DNA of 60,000 bases from Owenia fusiformis (lineage: Eukaryota > Annelida > Polychaeta > Sabellida > Oweniidae), in the NCBI GenBank assembly GCA_903813345.2, contig CAIIXF020000004.1, positions 14,455,196-14,515,195 of the forward strand. The letters are read 5' to 3'. How positions within the stretch are numbered: position 1 is the first letter of the stretch; each line of letters begins with the position of its first letter. Positions 57,874 to 60,000 of this stretch are shown piece by piece. The position numbers and the translations under genes are program-made. The notes under the pieces are model-generated. The model had not been told where the DNA came from. It was given only the letters and a program-made list of their open reading frames with translations, and searched no databases.

Positions 57874-58038
57874 CTAAAACACGCAAATAAATGAGAAAAC
57901 TAAAACGTCGTGTAAATCTACGGCGTCAAGCAATCCATGACCGTATTTCCTTGACTCGATTTCTGCCTCCATTGTTCAAACCTAAGTGAACTCGCCTTTG
58001 TAGAACTTTGGAGGATGAACATCAAGCGAACATAGCAG
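57874..58038 (-). pseudogene. Truncated third exon of the secreted-protein family
   Basis: The minus strand reads CSLDVHPPKFYKGEFT, then TAG and TGA, then MEAEIESRKYGHGLLDAVD and a conserved stop. The first ~30 codons and the acceptor are missing (homology ends at about 58038). AATAAA is retained at 57840-57835. Belongs to a fourth copy, whose other exons are not in the window. Confidence 0.75.
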
Positions 58039-60000
58039 CTTTATGATATAATTTATCCAGGCATTTTAGGATCAAGGAGTTTGCACAGCAATATAGTAAA
58101 TCATAAAAGTCAAAATGTGGCAAAATTAAACATGAGTTGAAGATGTTTACCACTGAGTTTCGTCGATAAACTTTTCAAGTGGTTTGGTAGCTTGTTCGAG
58201 GCCTGAAAAATATGCTGTTCAAATGACATATTTTGGTCAAAAGCCAAAAGCCAAGGTGCTTATGTTCATTGACTTCAGGAATCTCATCACCACCAATGAC
58301 ATATGGGACTATATTCAATATTCATGCCTTTTGCGCGTTTTCATTAGTGAAGCATAACTTTAGATATAAAACGTGGCGGAAAAAACTAATAAAAGCTATT
58401 TCAATTAACATTTTAAATCATATATATGCTGTAAGAATTTTCCTATTGATTGTTGTTTTTACGTTATTTCACTGTTATCAGCTGCAGTTTAATATCAAAC
58501 GTTGACAAGATAAGACAATTCGTTACGCTCTACATCAGATCTAGATCAATTGGTCTTACGTGCTAATTTTCGTTAAAAGCCATGCAATCGTATATCGTTA
58601 ATGATCAACAAACCATAAAGATACAAAATTTGTGATGTTCATGAATGCTCGACTAATGGAAATATGCAATTCTTTTGATCATATCTCAATATGTTTCTAC
58701 TTATACAATGAATGTTAAGTATATCCCTGTATATCAAAGAAGATAAACAAACGTCTTCAGTTATTTACCCCTGAGTCGGACAAAAATGGGTCAAAAATTA
58801 AACCTACATAACAGTCCAATACATTTTTTACCAATTGCAAAGAGAGATTTCGCAACTCATTTGTAGCATGTCTATAATTCCCTTATGACGTATAGTCCAT
58901 GGTATGAAATTCCCAGGACGCCTATTATTTTTTGACCTAATATTTACATACCAACACAATCATGTCCAGTATTGTTTATATTATAGCCGTAAGAAATTCT
59001 TCAGGGTTTTGGGCTGAATTATGCTTGTCATTAGCAGGGGTCAAAAAATATTAGTAAAAACGAAATTCACCTTTTTACAATTTGGAGTATATACTGCTAC
59101 AGAAAATTATACGAAATAAATTTAAGTGTATATTTTGAGTTTCTATATAACTATAAATTTGAAACAAATTACGTAATCAGCACATCAACATTTTGAATTG
59201 TTTCTTCAATATTGGAGATCAATGAATCGTTTTTATAGATTAATGGAAAATGCTAAAATTGTTGTAGTTTTTTAATAATGGGTCTTAATACGTTTTGAGA
59301 TATGGACTGTCATCATCAGTGGTCACCTATCAATAAAGGAGGACGATTTGCTCTTCATTGACTTACTGTGGCTTCGGCTTAAATTATTTTGCGATGATAA
59401 CCAGTAGTTATGTCTAAGAATATATCACCATCAGAAAATGTAATGATATGCAACAGTAACGTTATAAACTATCAGGCATGCCCTCTGAAAATGTATATTC
59501 TTATACCTCTTTAACAATCAAACAGATATATATTTTACATCAGTCATTGTTTTATGTTTTATAAAACATAGACAATTATTTCTTGTTTGACGCCTGGCAA
59601 TGATAGGAATAAATTCTTTAAATCAAACTTTGAAATGGAAAACCCTAATTTATTTGAAATTATGAATATTTTAATAATCCACACACTTAAGTTGAATTTG
59701 CTCGACCAATATATGAAAAATAAACAAAATATAATAAGCACATTTATGTAATTACACTAATTAACCACATTGAAATCAAATTTATCTTGGCATAATGATA
59801 ATCAAATTTATTGTGGATATGCTTACATTAACGTCCTGAGTCTTATAATTATGTAAAAATTCAAATGAAAATATTTTCGTTTTTCGACCCCTTGTAATAA
59901 GAGGCATATTTCAACCAAAAGGTCAGACGTTTTTCAGCAAACTGTATTTGAAAAGAATCAAGACCTCCTTAAATCTGGTTCGAATGTTGCTGTATAAATA
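58039..60000. other. AT-rich sequence, nothing recognised
   Basis: The longest frames (about 60-90 codons) show no motif, splice context or codon bias that I can support. Confidence 0.35.

Noticed and set aside
1-60000. CRISPR array from regularly spaced repeats
   Set aside because: Repeats are contiguous or diverged satellites in a eukaryotic genome, with no spacer pattern or cas genes.

Overview
This is an AT-rich eukaryotic nuclear window. It has GT-AG introns, TATA boxes, AATAAA polyadenylation signals, no operons, and a very high load of tandem and interspersed repeats. The repeat types (internally repetitive helitron-like elements, (CTGT/CCGT)n-headed elements, foldback elements, Gypsy and LINE relics) and the small secreted-protein gene cluster suggest a marine invertebrate, most likely a mollusc. 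That assignment is inference, because no single gene here fixes the species.

The clearest real genes form a minus-strand tandem cluster of one three-exon family encoding secreted proteins of about 265 residues. I do not recognise the family. Gene A (28682-31345) and gene B (32592-41512) have open reading frames with exact GT-AG, phase-1 junctions and identical 249-bp second exons. Gene C (56139-56942) is cut inside exon 2 by a Gypsy-type LTR retrotransposon. An orphan but intact third exon lies at 25183-25460, and a broken third exon at 57874-58038. In A, B and C a TTATATA motif (TATATAA on the coding strand) ends exactly 41 nt upstream of the first ATG. A possible two-exon microprotein gene lies at 21072-21314.

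Region by region: 1-1060 is unassigned. 1060-2130 is a minisatellite whose 79-bp unit is five ~16-bp monomers. 2332-3688 and 17226-18760 are the two arms of a large inverted repeat. Between them are LINE relics and a 12-kb cluster (about 4.8-16.6 kb) of helitron-like units built from ~475-bp monomers, 12-bp minisatellites and palindromic ends. 19.4-20.9 kb holds a 102-bp tandem repeat and a palindrome-rich element. 21.9-22.7 kb is a foldback element. 24-28.3 kb holds dispersed repeats and a decayed Gypsy gag. 25.2-42 kb is the gene cluster; intron 2 of B has swollen to 7.8 kb through nested elements (a 4.1-kb foldback holding a tandem-repeat element and a mariner-like element). 42.9-44.3 kb is an array with GGCGGCC palindromes. 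46.7-47.7 kb is a LINE 3' end. 47.9-48.9 kb is an integrase-core pseudogene and 50.2-50.8 kb an acidic ORF. 52.0-56.1 kb is the truncated Gypsy element. 58-60 kb is unassigned.

Most small open frames are chance readings through repeats and are not annotated. No rRNA, tRNA or CRISPR was seen.
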